A stretch of DNA of 64,000 bases, taken from assembly GCA_031655335.1 (NCBI GenBank), contig CP134226.1, positions 2,910,001 through 2,974,000 on the forward strand, written 5' to 3'. Below are positions 26,289-34,568 of this stretch, piece by piece. A model generated the notes under the pieces. That model saw only the letters and a program-made list of their open reading frames with translations. It was not told where the DNA came from and searched no databases. This DNA is from Thalassospiraceae bacterium LMO-SO8 (GTDB lineage Bacteria > Pseudomonadota > Alphaproteobacteria > Rhodospirillales > Casp-alpha2). Every line of letters begins with the position of its first letter. Within the stretch, counting starts at the first letter, position 1. Both the position numbers and the translations under genes were made by a program.

Positions 26289-26975
26289 ATGTGTTTTTCT
26301 GAAGCCGTGAGTTTCGCGACCGGCGGCGTGTTGATCGCCGGCGGCGGTTTCGCGACCTATAAGGCCGTGGCGTTGAACAGGCGTTACCTCCCCTTCGCGT
26401 TGATGCCCGCGATGGCTGGCGTCCAGCAGTTGTTCGAGGGGCATGTCTGGATGGGATTGAATGTCGGCGATCCGACAATGGTCTGGTGGGCCGCGCTCGG
26501 CTTCATGTTCTTTTCGTGGTTTATGTGGCCTGCGTGGATTCCGCTCTCCGTATACGTTTTGGAGCCCCCGGAAAGCCGGCGTAAAAGATGGTTTTATATT
26601 TTCGTAGTCGTCGGCGTTGGCCTCGGCAGCATTCTCTTCATGCCGCACCTGCTGAATCCTGATTGGATCAATGTCAGCGTCAACAACCGATCGCTGGCTT
26701 ATGAAGACACGATGTTCTTGGACTATTTGGTGCCACGCCCGACGACCTACGCCGTCTATCTTTTGCTTATTGTCCTGCCGCCTCTGCTCTCGACATATCT
26801 ACACGTGCGGTTGTTCGCGGTGACACTCATCGTCATCGTCACGGCAGTCTATTTGTTCCTAAGCTATGCTTATATATCCTTTTTCTGCTTGTTGGCGGGC
26901 CTTGGCACACTCCATCTCATCTACATTATTCTCAGAAACAAATGCCGCCGAGAGTGCCCGGTACTTTTTAGTTAA
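26289..26975 (+). CDS. DUF6629-like integral membrane protein
   Basis: A 228-residue protein with about seven membrane helices. It begins MCFSEAVSFATGGVLIAGG, the characteristic start of the DUF6629 family, and contains MAGVQQLFEGHVWMGL. Function unknown. It follows the lycopene-cyclase-like gene by 43 bp, likely in one operon, with a weak ribosome site (CGAGAG). Confidence 0.68.
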   Translation: MCFSEAVSFATGGVLIAGGGFATYKAVALNRRYLPFALMPAMAGVQQLFEGHVWMGLNVGDPTMVWWAALGFMFFSWFMWPAWIPLSVYVLEPPESRRKRWFYIFVVVGVGLGSILFMPHLLNPDWINVSVNNRSLAYEDTMFLDYLVPRPTTYAVYLLLIVLPPLLSTYLHVRLFAVTLIVIVTAVYLFLSYAYISFFCLLAGLGTLHLIYIILRNKCRRECPVLFS

Positions 26976-27094
26976 TGGTATCCGGACCGGGGCGCGACCA
27001 AAGTAATTGCTTCTCACGCTCCGGATGCCGTTGGAGCCTAAGCGACATGCGATCACGGTGAATTTACCGCATTTGGATGAATAGCCCAGGGGAG

Positions 27095-27108
27095 TTGACC
27101 TAGGTCAT
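27095..27108. promoter_or_regulatory. Crp/Fnr-type dyad upstream of Met-rich protein
   Basis: ttgacctaggtcat has the TTGAC-N4-GTCA(A) layout of Crp/Fnr-family (FNR, NnrR/DNR, FixK) binding sites, with one mismatch at the last base. It lies 90 bp upstream of the gene at 27185. TTGACC here is not followed by a CTCC...GGAG dyad, so it is not one of the CueR-like sites. Confidence 0.5.
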
Positions 27109-27184
27109 GTGTTCGCGACGCTAGAATGAGTAGCGTCCGCATCTTCAGTATTCGCAAACCCGCAATCATGAAAGGGTGAGGAAG

Positions 27185-27799
27185 ATGAGTTCACGGAAGA
27201 TCATTGTGGCGATCGCGGTCGCCGTTGTGTTCAGCGTTGCATCATTTGAAACGGCCTACGCCCACGGTCCGGCTGCGTCATCTGGCAACCAGTCTCAGAT
27301 GCCCATGATGGGTGGCTACGGCATGATGGGTCAGATGCCCATGATGGGTGGTCCCGGTATGATAGGCGGCCAAATGCCCATGATGGGAGGTCCCGGTATG
27401 ATGGGTGGCCAAATGCCCATGATGGGAGGTCCCGGTATGATGGGTGGCCAGATGCCCATGATGGGTGGCTACGGCATGATGGGGCAGATGCCCATGATGA
27501 GTGGCTGCGGCATGATGGGCCAGATGCCCATGATGGGATCCGGCATGATGGGCGGCCAAATGCCCATGATGGGTGGCTGGGGCCGGATGCAGATCCTGCG
27601 CCGGGACCTGAAGGCCGACGAAGTGAAACACATGATGGAGCACCGCTTGGTATGGACCGGCAACCAGGACATCAAGCTCGGCAAGGTCACTGAAAAAGAT
27701 GGCGACACCATCGAAGTCGAAATCGTGAACAAGGACGACAAGGTCGTTCAGAAATTCGAAGTCGATCGCCATACGGGATGGATGCAGCCTGCTCAATAA
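27185..27799 (+). CDS. Exported Met/Gly-rich repeat protein
   Basis: A 204-residue protein. A signal peptide (to FETAYA) is followed by eight tandem 12-13-residue units of the type QMPMMGGPGMMGG (residues ~38-136), then a C-terminal PepSY-like or unknown domain with many charges (KHMMEHRLVW...VEIVNKDDKVVQKFEVD). Methionine repeats of this density bind Cu(I)/Ag(I) in the periplasm. ATG at 27185 has GGGTGAGGA upstream; GTG at 27176 is an alternative. Flanked by a Crp/Fnr-like site and a strong terminator, so it is a single-gene unit. Confidence 0.8.
   Translation: MSSRKIIVAIAVAVVFSVASFETAYAHGPAASSGNQSQMPMMGGYGMMGQMPMMGGPGMIGGQMPMMGGPGMMGGQMPMMGGPGMMGGQMPMMGGYGMMGQMPMMSGCGMMGQMPMMGSGMMGGQMPMMGGWGRMQILRRDLKADEVKHMMEHRLVWTGNQDIKLGKVTEKDGDTIEVEIVNKDDKVVQKFEVDRHTGWMQPAQ
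27296..27592 (+). repeat. Eight tandem 36-39-bp coding repeats (QMPMMGG)
   Basis: Units start with cagatgcccatgatgggtgg or close variants and encode QMPMM followed by Gly-rich residues. Neighbouring units are nearly identical at the DNA level (for example 27369-27407 and 27408-27446), which suggests recent slippage or unequal crossing-over. Unit lengths of 36 and 39 bp keep the frame. Confidence 0.85.
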
Positions 27800-27846
27800 G
27801 GCGCCGACTGCGACGAAATACCCGCATCCTGTTTTGAAACTATGAT

Positions 27847-27893
27847 GGCGGGGAGCCTCATTCCGTTGCGAGTGAGCTCTCCGCCTTTGTTTT
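27847..27893 (+). terminator. Rho-independent terminator
   Basis: ggcggggag-cctca pairs with tgag-ctctccgcc around a short loop and is followed by tttgtttt. It ends the transcript of the Met-rich repeat gene and shields the downstream CueR-type promoter. Confidence 0.8.
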
Positions 27894-28025
27894 CGGCTTT
27901 CGTTTGTGACAATGCTGGAAGCATCTGCTGGTCAGTCGCCGTTCCCTGTCGCCTTGTCTCTTGCGAGGGCCATCTTTCACACAACCGCGACGGAGACCGT
28001 GAAACGCATTCATCTTATTTCTCCC

Positions 28026-28056
28026 TTGACCCTCCGGTTGCCGGAGGGGGCATCTT
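28026..28056 (+). promoter_or_regulatory. CueR/HmrR-type promoter
   Basis: TTGACC (28026-28031), 19-bp spacer with the perfect-arm dyad CTCCGGTTGCCGGAG, and CATCTT as -10. It reads into the gene at 28114 and, with no terminator seen, through to the PRPP synthetase gene. Confidence 0.82.
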
Positions 28057-28113
28057 CACGGTGTTTCCGCTTAAGAGTCTCGGCGGGAAGACAATTAAGG
28101 GAGTGCTGGCTAA

Positions 28114-28467
28114 ATGGAAGCACTGGTTTATTTCGTCATTTGGGGCGTGTTCATATTCCTCATGATGCGCATGGGATGCGGCAGCCACGTCATGGGCCAC
28201 GGGCATGGTCGTTCCGATGCCCGTAAACATCACGGGCCGGACAACGAGAAGGGGGAAAACCTGAAGTGGTATCCGCCTGAAGAGGATACCGACCCCGTCT
28301 GCAAGAAAACGGTCCGGACGGAGAGCGCCAAACCCAGCGTTCACGATGGGTCCGTTTATTACTTCTGCTCTCGGGAATGCCGTGAAGTCTTCGAAGCTGC
28401 CCCTGATTTGTATGTCGGACCGCAGGCTGATGGGTCGGTGCCGAAACTGGAGGCAAACAATGTCTGA
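28114..28467 (+). CDS. Membrane-anchored YHS-like metal-binding protein
   Basis: A 117-residue protein: one N-terminal membrane helix (ALVYFVIWGVFIFLMM), a His-rich linker (GHGHGRSDARKHHG), then a YHS/TRASH-like domain with DPVCKKTV and YYFCSRECREVFEAAPDLY. YHS domains bind Cu(I)/Ag(I) or other soft metals and often accompany CopA ATPases; the CopA in this window has one. First gene after a CueR-type promoter; its end overlaps the next start by 8 bp. Confidence 0.8.
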   Translation: MEALVYFVIWGVFIFLMMRMGCGSHVMGHGHGRSDARKHHGPDNEKGENLKWYPPEEDTDPVCKKTVRTESAKPSVHDGSVYYFCSRECREVFEAAPDLYVGPQADGSVPKLEANNV

Positions 28468-28777
28468 AGCATCAAATCCGTTATCGCGGTCGGGTACGTC
28501 CCTATCCTTGAAAACGAATTCCGCAAGGTTGCCGGTCTTCGTTCTTGGAATGAGCCTTGGGCTGTTTCTCGGAATCACGTTCATCCTTTGCGTGGGGTTC
28601 GATCTCTTGTTCCCCGATCACGCTATGTACCGGGTCTGGCAGCCCCTGTTGCCGGGCTTTACCTGGCTCACTTGGCCGAGCTTCTTCCTGGGCCTCGTCG
28701 AGAGCGTTGCATACGGGTGGTACGTCGCGCTGGTGTTCGGGCCGCTATACAACTTCTTCGCCTCGCGGAAAGGTTAA
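28460..28777 (+). CDS. DUF5676 membrane protein
   Basis: A 105-residue protein with two membrane helices. The family pattern is clear: GMSLGLFLGITFILCVGFDLLFP, then LLPGFTWLTWPSFFLGLVES and GPLYNFFA. DUF5676 proteins are of unknown function and are often adjacent to YHS proteins and copper ATPases. ATG at 28460 lies inside the end of the YHS gene, so translation is coupled. Confidence 0.82.
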   Translation: MSEASNPLSRSGTSLSLKTNSARLPVFVLGMSLGLFLGITFILCVGFDLLFPDHAMYRVWQPLLPGFTWLTWPSFFLGLVESVAYGWYVALVFGPLYNFFASRKG

Positions 28778-28827
28778 AACCTCTCCAGAGCGATGCTTCT
28801 CATGTAAATACTCATTCGGAGTCAGTC

Positions 28828-30192
28828 ATGACAGCGCAGCTCACGTTCCTTGGAGGTGTCGGCACCGTCACCGGATCAAAGTATCTGCTTACATTTGGTG
28901 GCCAGCGGGTGCTTGTCGATTGCGGCCTGTTTCAGGGTTTCAAGAAGCTGCGTCAGAAGAACTGGGCCCCGCTGCCAATCGAGCCGAGCGAGATTGACGC
29001 CGTGGTCCTGACGCATGCGCACCTTGACCACTCGGGATATCTTCCTCTCTTGGTCAGGAATGGGTTCAAGGGACCTGTCTACGCCACCTCTGCGACGACT
29101 GAATTGTGTGGGATCCTGCTGCCGGACAGCGGTCATCTGCAGGAACGCGACGCGGAATTTGCCAATCGACACGGCTTCTCCAAACACCGGCCGGCCGCCC
29201 CCCTATATACTGAAAGGGATGCGCGGAATTGCCTTGGCCACTTCCGCGCATGCCCATACGAGGTCGACACCGAAGTCATTGATGCGCTTCAAATAAGATT
29301 CCTGCCGGCGGGGCATATTCTTGGCTCTGCGTTCGTCCGTGTGTCATTCGGCGGTCGATCACTACTGTTTTCCGGCGATATCGGGCGCCCGAACAGCGCG
29401 ACGATGGTGGATCCGACGATCGTGCGCGGCGCGGACTATCTCATCATGGAGTCGACCTACGGAAATCGCCTTCATGATCGGGTGAACGTAGAGGACGCTT
29501 TGGCCGAAACGATCTCAAGGGTGGCTGCCAGAGGTGGAACCGTCCTGATTCCGGCTTTTGCTGTCGGCCGCGCCCAGTCGATCCTGTTTCATCTGCAGCG
29601 GCTCAAGGCGTCGAAACGTATACCAGACCTCCCGGTGTTCTTGGACAGCCCCATGGCTGTCAGCGCCAGCGAGGTTTTCTGCCGCCACATGAAGGAACAC
29701 CGGCTGACTGCCGAAGAGTGTCGCGCGGCGTGCAACGTCGCGACCTACGTGAGAGAAGCGGAGGAATCGAAAGCGCTTGATGAAAACCCGATGCCTAAGA
29801 TCATCATATCGGCAAGCGGTATGGCGACAGGCGGGCGGATACTTCATCACCTGAAGTTCTATGCGCCGGATGAACGGCATGCGGTGTTGTTTACGGGGTT
29901 CCAGGCCGGCGGAACGCGCGGCGCCAGCTTGGTGGCAGGTGTAAAGTCGGTGAAAATACATGGACGGCATATTCCCATCCGCGCGGAGATCGCGAACCTC
30001 TCCATGCTGTCCGCGCATGCCGATGCGGACGAAATCCTGACCTGGCTCGGCAATTTCACGCAGCCTCCTAAACGGACCTACATCACCCATGGTGAGCCGG
30101 ATGCTTCCGAAGCGCTGCGCGTTCGCATCTCCGATGAATTGCAGTGGCCCTGCGTCGTGCCCGAGTATGGCGACCAGGCCACGCTTGATTGA
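28828..30192 (+). CDS. MBL-fold beta-CASP ribonuclease-like protein
   Basis: A 454-residue soluble metallo-hydrolase. The metallo-beta-lactamase motif THAHLDHSGYLP lies at ~57-68, SGDIGRP at ~180 and the beta-CASP region toward the C-terminus, with SASGMATGGRILHHLKF and an RNA-metabolism MBL ending (NLSMLSAHADADEIL, YITHGEPDASEAL). Relatives are CPSF73-like RNases and the YhcR/Ysh1 group, so RNA processing or decay is likely. Start at 28828 is defined by homology; an upstream extension is out of context. Third gene of the CueR-type operon. Confidence 0.88.
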   Translation: MTAQLTFLGGVGTVTGSKYLLTFGGQRVLVDCGLFQGFKKLRQKNWAPLPIEPSEIDAVVLTHAHLDHSGYLPLLVRNGFKGPVYATSATTELCGILLPDSGHLQERDAEFANRHGFSKHRPAAPLYTERDARNCLGHFRACPYEVDTEVIDALQIRFLPAGHILGSAFVRVSFGGRSLLFSGDIGRPNSATMVDPTIVRGADYLIMESTYGNRLHDRVNVEDALAETISRVAARGGTVLIPAFAVGRAQSILFHLQRLKASKRIPDLPVFLDSPMAVSASEVFCRHMKEHRLTAEECRAACNVATYVREAEESKALDENPMPKIIISASGMATGGRILHHLKFYAPDERHAVLFTGFQAGGTRGASLVAGVKSVKIHGRHIPIRAEIANLSMLSAHADADEILTWLGNFTQPPKRTYITHGEPDASEALRVRISDELQWPCVVPEYGDQATLD

Positions 30193-30195
30193 GCC

Positions 30196-31740
30196 GTGGA
30201 TAAGACGCTGGAAGTAGGACGTCGCGTGAAAGATACAGCTACAAACTCCTTGCGCCTGAAGCGCCTTGGGATCGATACGCAGCAGGAAGCGGTTATCTAT
30301 ATGCGGAGCGATTGCCACGTCTGCCGCGCGGAAGGGTTTGCCGCCATGGCCCGTGTCCGCGTGACTGCCGGCGACCGATCGATCATCGCCACGCTGAACC
30401 GCGTGAAAGGCGATTTGTTGGCGGAAGGAGAGGCGGGGCTGTCAGAAGCTGCTTGGGGCAGATTAGATGCCCAGGAAGGCGACATGGTGGCGATCGGGCA
30501 TCCCCGCCCGCCGGACTCCCTGAGCCTCGTTCGTGCGAAAGTCTACGGTTCGGAGTTTTCGGACACAGGTTTGGAAGAGGTCATGCAGGATATTGTGGCA
30601 GGCCGCTATTCCGACGTTCAGGTCTCCGCTTTCATCACCGCCTGTTCATCGCACGGGTTGAAACGGCGGGAAATTGTTGCCTTGACCCGCGCCATGGTCT
30701 CCGTCGGAGACACTTTGGACTGGGGAACCTCACCGATTGTCGACAAACATTGCGTCGGTGGTCTACCCGGAAATAGAACCACCCCAATCGTGGTCGCAAT
30801 CATGGCGGCCTGTGGGCTGACCATGCCCAAGACGTCTTCCAGGGCAATCACTTCACCCGCCGGTACAGCGGACACGATGGAAACGCTGGCGCCGGTCGAT
30901 CTTAACATCGATGCAATGCGGCGCGTGGTCGAGCGTGAAGGCGGGTGTATCGTCTGGGGAGGCGCTGTTTCCCTCAGCCCGGCGGATGACATCCTGATCC
31001 GGGTCGAAAGGGCCTTGGACATCGATGGGGAAGGGCAACTCGTTGCGTCGGTGCTATCGAAGAAACTATCCGCAGGATCAACGCACCTCGTTCTCGATAT
31101 TCCTGTCGGGCCGACGGCCAAGGTGCGAAGCGAAAAGGATGCGCAATCCCTCAGCGAAAACTTGACCGCTGTGGCTTCCGAGATTGGCCTGAAGTCGACT
31201 GTTTTACAGACCGATGGGCGGCAACCGGTTGGGAACGGGATCGGGCCCGCTCTGGAAGCCTTGGATGTCCTCTCCGTGTTGAAGGGAAAGCCGGACGCGC
31301 CGCATGATCTTAGGGCGCGATCGGTCGCGCTCGCGGCCGCTTTGCTCGAGTTGTCGGGTGCTGCTGGCTCCGGCATGGGCTTTCAGAGAGCCGAAGAAAC
31401 TCTGGATAGTGGCGCGGCATGGGCCAAGTTTCAGGCGATATGCGAGGCGCAAGGGGGTATGCGGACGCCGCCTGTTTCATCCCAACGACGGGTAATTGAC
31501 GCAGACGTTTCCGGCGAAATTCTAGGCCTCGACAACCGTCGTCTGGCCATGGCGGCGAAACTTGCGGGTGCGCCGGACGCGAAAGCGGCAGGTGTGCAAT
31601 TGCACACACGGCCCGGGGACCAGGTGGAGAAGGGAACGCCGCTTTTCACGCTTCACGCCGAGACGCCGGGTGAATTGGCTTATGCGCTGGATTACATCGA
31701 GCATCACCCGCCCATCTTCGATATCGGAGTGCCCGTATGA
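30196..31740 (+). CDS. AMP phosphorylase / thymidine phosphorylase family
   Basis: A 514-residue phosphorylase. The N-terminal domain (~20-110) with YMRSDCHVCRAEGF is typical of the archaeal-type AMP phosphorylase/putative thymidine phosphorylase family rather than DeoA. It is followed by glycosyltransferase domains (VDKHCVGGLPGNRTTPIVV, KTSSRAITSPAGTADTMETL) and a C-terminal barrel-sandwich domain. It should cleave (deoxy)nucleosides or NMPs with phosphate to give ribose-1-P or ribose-1,5-bisphosphate. Start GTG at 30196 is the earliest; GTG at 30226 has a better ribosome site. The stop overlaps the PRPP synthetase start by 4 bp. Confidence 0.87.
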   Translation: MDKTLEVGRRVKDTATNSLRLKRLGIDTQQEAVIYMRSDCHVCRAEGFAAMARVRVTAGDRSIIATLNRVKGDLLAEGEAGLSEAAWGRLDAQEGDMVAIGHPRPPDSLSLVRAKVYGSEFSDTGLEEVMQDIVAGRYSDVQVSAFITACSSHGLKRREIVALTRAMVSVGDTLDWGTSPIVDKHCVGGLPGNRTTPIVVAIMAACGLTMPKTSSRAITSPAGTADTMETLAPVDLNIDAMRRVVEREGGCIVWGGAVSLSPADDILIRVERALDIDGEGQLVASVLSKKLSAGSTHLVLDIPVGPTAKVRSEKDAQSLSENLTAVASEIGLKSTVLQTDGRQPVGNGIGPALEALDVLSVLKGKPDAPHDLRARSVALAAALLELSGAAGSGMGFQRAEETLDSGAAWAKFQAICEAQGGMRTPPVSSQRRVIDADVSGEILGLDNRRLAMAAKLAGAPDAKAAGVQLHTRPGDQVEKGTPLFTLHAETPGELAYALDYIEHHPPIFDIGVPV

Positions 31741-32627
31741 GTGCCGTCGTGTACCCCATGCCCGGGAATGAAGTGGTTGCCCATTCGCTTGCCGCAGAAA
31801 TCGGAGGCGAGATCGGAAAGCTCGTTGTGCGTCGCTTTCCCGACGGTGAGTCCTATTTCCGATATGAAACGCCCGTCGATGGAAGAGAAGTCATCATTGT
31901 AGCCTCGCTGGATCGTCCCGACGAAAAGGTTCTGCCGGTGATATTCGCCGCCGGGACGGCAAAGGAACTTGGTGCGTCGAAAGTCGGGCTTGTTGCGCCG
32001 TATCTCGCCTATATGCGCCAGGACAAGAGGTTCAATCTGGGAGAAGCGGTGTCGTCCATCTATTTCGCCAAAGTCCTCTCGTCATGGATTGATTGGCTTG
32101 TCACAGTAGACCCTCATCTCCACCGGCGCAGTTCACTTGACGAAATTTATTCGGTGCCGAGTGCCACGGTGCATGCGGCCCCGTTGGTCTCTGAATGGAT
32201 AAGAGGAGCGGTTTCAGCACCTTTGTTGATCGGTCCCGACAGCGAAAGTGAACAATGGGTTGCTGCTGTTGCGGCGGATGCCGGGGCGCCGTTCGTCGTC
32301 TTGGAAAAGACGAGAAGAGGAGACCGCGACGTCGAAGTTACTGTTCCCGAGGTCGACAAATGGCACGACCGAACGCCTGTTCTGGTGGACGATATCATCT
32401 CGACCGCGCGTACGATGATCGAAACGGTTGGGCATGTCCGGGCGGCTGGCCTGCACGCGCCGATTTGCATCGGCATCCACGCGGTATTTGCAGACAATGC
32501 TTACGCGGAATTGAAGCAAGCCGGCGCGGGTGAAATTGTGACCTGCAACACGATCGGCCACGACAGCAATCGGATCGATGTCTCAGGATTGATCGCTTCG
32601 GCCGTCCGCCGGGTTTTACCCATTTAG
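31737..32627 (+). CDS. Ribose-phosphate pyrophosphokinase (PRPP synthetase)
   Basis: A 296-residue enzyme making PRPP from ribose-5-phosphate and ATP. Motifs: RRFPDGESYFRYETPVDGR, VAPYLAYMRQDKRF (ATP loop), VTVDPHLHRRSSLDEIY and the PRPP-binding loop PVLVDDIISTARTM. It is slightly shorter than housekeeping Prs (~310) and closer to archaeal-type or accessory copies. ATGA-coupled to the phosphorylase gene, suggesting a joint route that recycles nucleotide ribose. Confidence 0.88.
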   Translation: MSAVVYPMPGNEVVAHSLAAEIGGEIGKLVVRRFPDGESYFRYETPVDGREVIIVASLDRPDEKVLPVIFAAGTAKELGASKVGLVAPYLAYMRQDKRFNLGEAVSSIYFAKVLSSWIDWLVTVDPHLHRRSSLDEIYSVPSATVHAAPLVSEWIRGAVSAPLLIGPDSESEQWVAAVAADAGAPFVVLEKTRRGDRDVEVTVPEVDKWHDRTPVLVDDIISTARTMIETVGHVRAAGLHAPICIGIHAVFADNAYAELKQAGAGEIVTCNTIGHDSNRIDVSGLIASAVRRVLPI

Positions 32628-32634
32628 ATTAGCC

Positions 32635-32665
32635 TTGACCCTCCGGTCGCCGGAGCCATTAAGGA
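32635..32665 (+). promoter_or_regulatory. CueR/HmrR-type promoter
   Basis: TTGACC (32635-32640), 19-bp spacer with the dyad CTCCGGTCGCCGGAG, and TAAGGA at the -10 position. It starts just after the PRPP synthetase stop and reads into the DUF3141-ackA-pta-phaC-fabI operon. Confidence 0.82.
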
Positions 32666-32744
32666 TAACGCTTTACGTTGATGGCCATAAATTCGGATGG
32701 CAAACCCCAAGTGACCAGCAAGGTTCTGCAGAGGTGTATTCCCG

Positions 32745-34568
32745 ATGAACGAAACAACGAAACGAAGGCATGCAGTCCGGGGGAACGCGGGAGATTCGAC
32801 CACCAAGGTCGGAAACGCAGCGCAATCTAGTCGAGCGAATCAGGCATCGCCGGAACTGTTAGGCGTTCCGGAAGAAAAGGTAGTCCAGGCTTCCGAATAT
32901 GGGCGAGATCTCTGGCAGCGGTCGATACTGTTTCTGGACACGCTTCGTGAACGCGCCAACAACATGTTGGACCATGAGCGCGCTGGCCTGCCGCCTTTGC
33001 TCGATTTCAAATATGAGATGATCCTTGATGGGCGCGATTTTGAGTCACCTTCAAATTACGCGCTGTTGCAGATCACGGAAGTTGGCGAGGATTGCTGGGA
33101 AGACTGTGTTGATCCAGAAAAGCCCCCGGTTATCGTTATCGATCCACGCGCAGGGCACGGACCGGGTATCGGAGGATTCAAACACGACTCCGAAGTCGGC
33201 ATGGCCCTGCACGAAGGTCACCCGGTTTACTTCGTAATGTTCTATCCCGAACCATCGCCTGGCCAGACGCTTGCGGACGTGTTGCATGCCCTCCGGCGTT
33301 TCGTCGATGAGGTTGCTCAGCGCCACCCTAAAACACCTCCCATATTGTATGGAAACTGCCAAGCCGGTTGGGCGGTGGCGCTTCTATCCGCGGATTGCGA
33401 GGGCTTGGTCGGCCCGGCTGTGCTTAACGGCTCGCCAATGTCCTATTGGGCGGGGGAAGCCGGCGTTAATCCGATGCGGATAACCGGCGGGCTTCTCGGT
33501 GGCGTTTGGCTCGCACATCTTGCCGCCGATCTCGGTGACGGGCGTTTCGATGGCGCGTGGCTTGCGCAGAATTTTGAGAATCTGAAGCCGGAAAAGGCAA
33601 TCTGGGAAAAGTACGCCGGACTGTTCGCCAAGGTCGATACGGAGCGCGAGCGGTTTCTTGAATTTGAACGATGGTGGAACGGGTTCTATTTCATGAGCCG
33701 CGAGGAAATCGTCGCGATCGTCGAAAACCTGTTCATCGGCAATAAACTTGAAAATGGCGAATTCCGAATTTGCAACGGCTGTACCGCTGACCTTCGGCGA
33801 ATTCGAAACCCGCTCGTGATCTTCTCCTCCTACGGCGACAATATCACCCCGCCGCACCAGGCCTTGGGATGGATCCCGGCCGTGTACAAGGATACGGATG
33901 ACCTGAAGCGCGCAGGGCAACGTATCGTCTATTTGACGAACCCGCATGTCGGGCATCTCGGGATATTCGTCTCGGCCAAGGTCGCTCGGCTTGAACACCG
34001 CGCGATCCTTGAAAGCCTTGATGAGATCGAAGAGTTGAATCCCGGGCTCTATGAGATGCAAATCGACAACCCGAGCGGCGATCCGGACTGCCATAAACCG
34101 CAATTTTCCGTCCGGTTCATAGAGCGCAAAGTCGAGGACATCGACTTTGCGAAACAACCGGAATCTTTCGAACGGGTTCGAGCAGTGTCGGAGGCGAATG
34201 AAGCTTTCTATCGGACGTTCGTGAGCCCTTGGGTGCAAGCCGCAACAAATCCCTGGATCGCGGAATCTCTCAAATGGCAGCACCCAATGCGCATGAGCCG
34301 CTACGTATTCTCTGAAGTCTTTAACCCATGGATGAGGGTAGTCGCGGGTCTTGCCGACGTGGTCAAAAAAGAAAGACGTCCGATGCCCGACGCGCATCCA
34401 ATGATAATGTATGAACAGGAGTTTTTTGGCCGTGTAGCCGAGGCAATGGAGACCGTCCGAGAGCTTCATGATGCGGGCAATGAGCAGGTGTTTCGCCTGC
34501 TTTACAGTCGAAACCCATTTGAGCTCAGCATAAAAAGCCTAGCCAAGGTGAGCCGTGATGATGGTTGA
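32745..34568 (+). CDS. DUF3141 alpha/beta-hydrolase-like protein
   Basis: A 607-residue soluble protein of the DUF3141 family. The core resembles PHA synthases: PPVIVIDPRAGHGPGIGGF, VYFVMFYPEPSPGQT, and a nucleophile-elbow-like PILYGNCQAGWAVALLS with Cys in the nucleophile position. The late NPHVGHLGIFVS could supply the catalytic His. Enzymatic activity is not established for the family. Members are often found beside ackA-pta and PHA genes, as here. Stop overlaps the start of ackA. Confidence 0.82.
   Translation: MNETTKRRHAVRGNAGDSTTKVGNAAQSSRANQASPELLGVPEEKVVQASEYGRDLWQRSILFLDTLRERANNMLDHERAGLPPLLDFKYEMILDGRDFESPSNYALLQITEVGEDCWEDCVDPEKPPVIVIDPRAGHGPGIGGFKHDSEVGMALHEGHPVYFVMFYPEPSPGQTLADVLHALRRFVDEVAQRHPKTPPILYGNCQAGWAVALLSADCEGLVGPAVLNGSPMSYWAGEAGVNPMRITGGLLGGVWLAHLAADLGDGRFDGAWLAQNFENLKPEKAIWEKYAGLFAKVDTERERFLEFERWWNGFYFMSREEIVAIVENLFIGNKLENGEFRICNGCTADLRRIRNPLVIFSSYGDNITPPHQALGWIPAVYKDTDDLKRAGQRIVYLTNPHVGHLGIFVSAKVARLEHRAILESLDEIEELNPGLYEMQIDNPSGDPDCHKPQFSVRFIERKVEDIDFAKQPESFERVRAVSEANEAFYRTFVSPWVQAATNPWIAESLKWQHPMRMSRYVFSEVFNPWMRVVAGLADVVKKERRPMPDAHPMIMYEQEFFGRVAEAMETVRELHDAGNEQVFRLLYSRNPFELSIKSLAKVSRDDG

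Noticed and set aside
27095-27108. Counting ttgacctaggtcat as a ninth CueR-type promoter
   Set aside because: No CTCC...GGAG dyad and no -10-like hexamer 19 bp downstream; symmetry is of Crp/Fnr type.
27296-27592. Regular repeats considered as a CRISPR array
   Set aside because: Units are contiguous without spacers and lie in frame inside a coding gene.
27278-27796. Long antisense frame rich in His (HHGHL repeats) opposite the Met-rich gene
   Set aside because: It is the mirror of the repeat tract; it has no signal peptide or ribosome site, and the plus-strand frame has both.
33384-34469. 361-residue frame opposite DUF3141
   Set aside because: Shadow of a well-supported coding gene with family motifs on the plus strand; no motif is recognisable in the antisense product.
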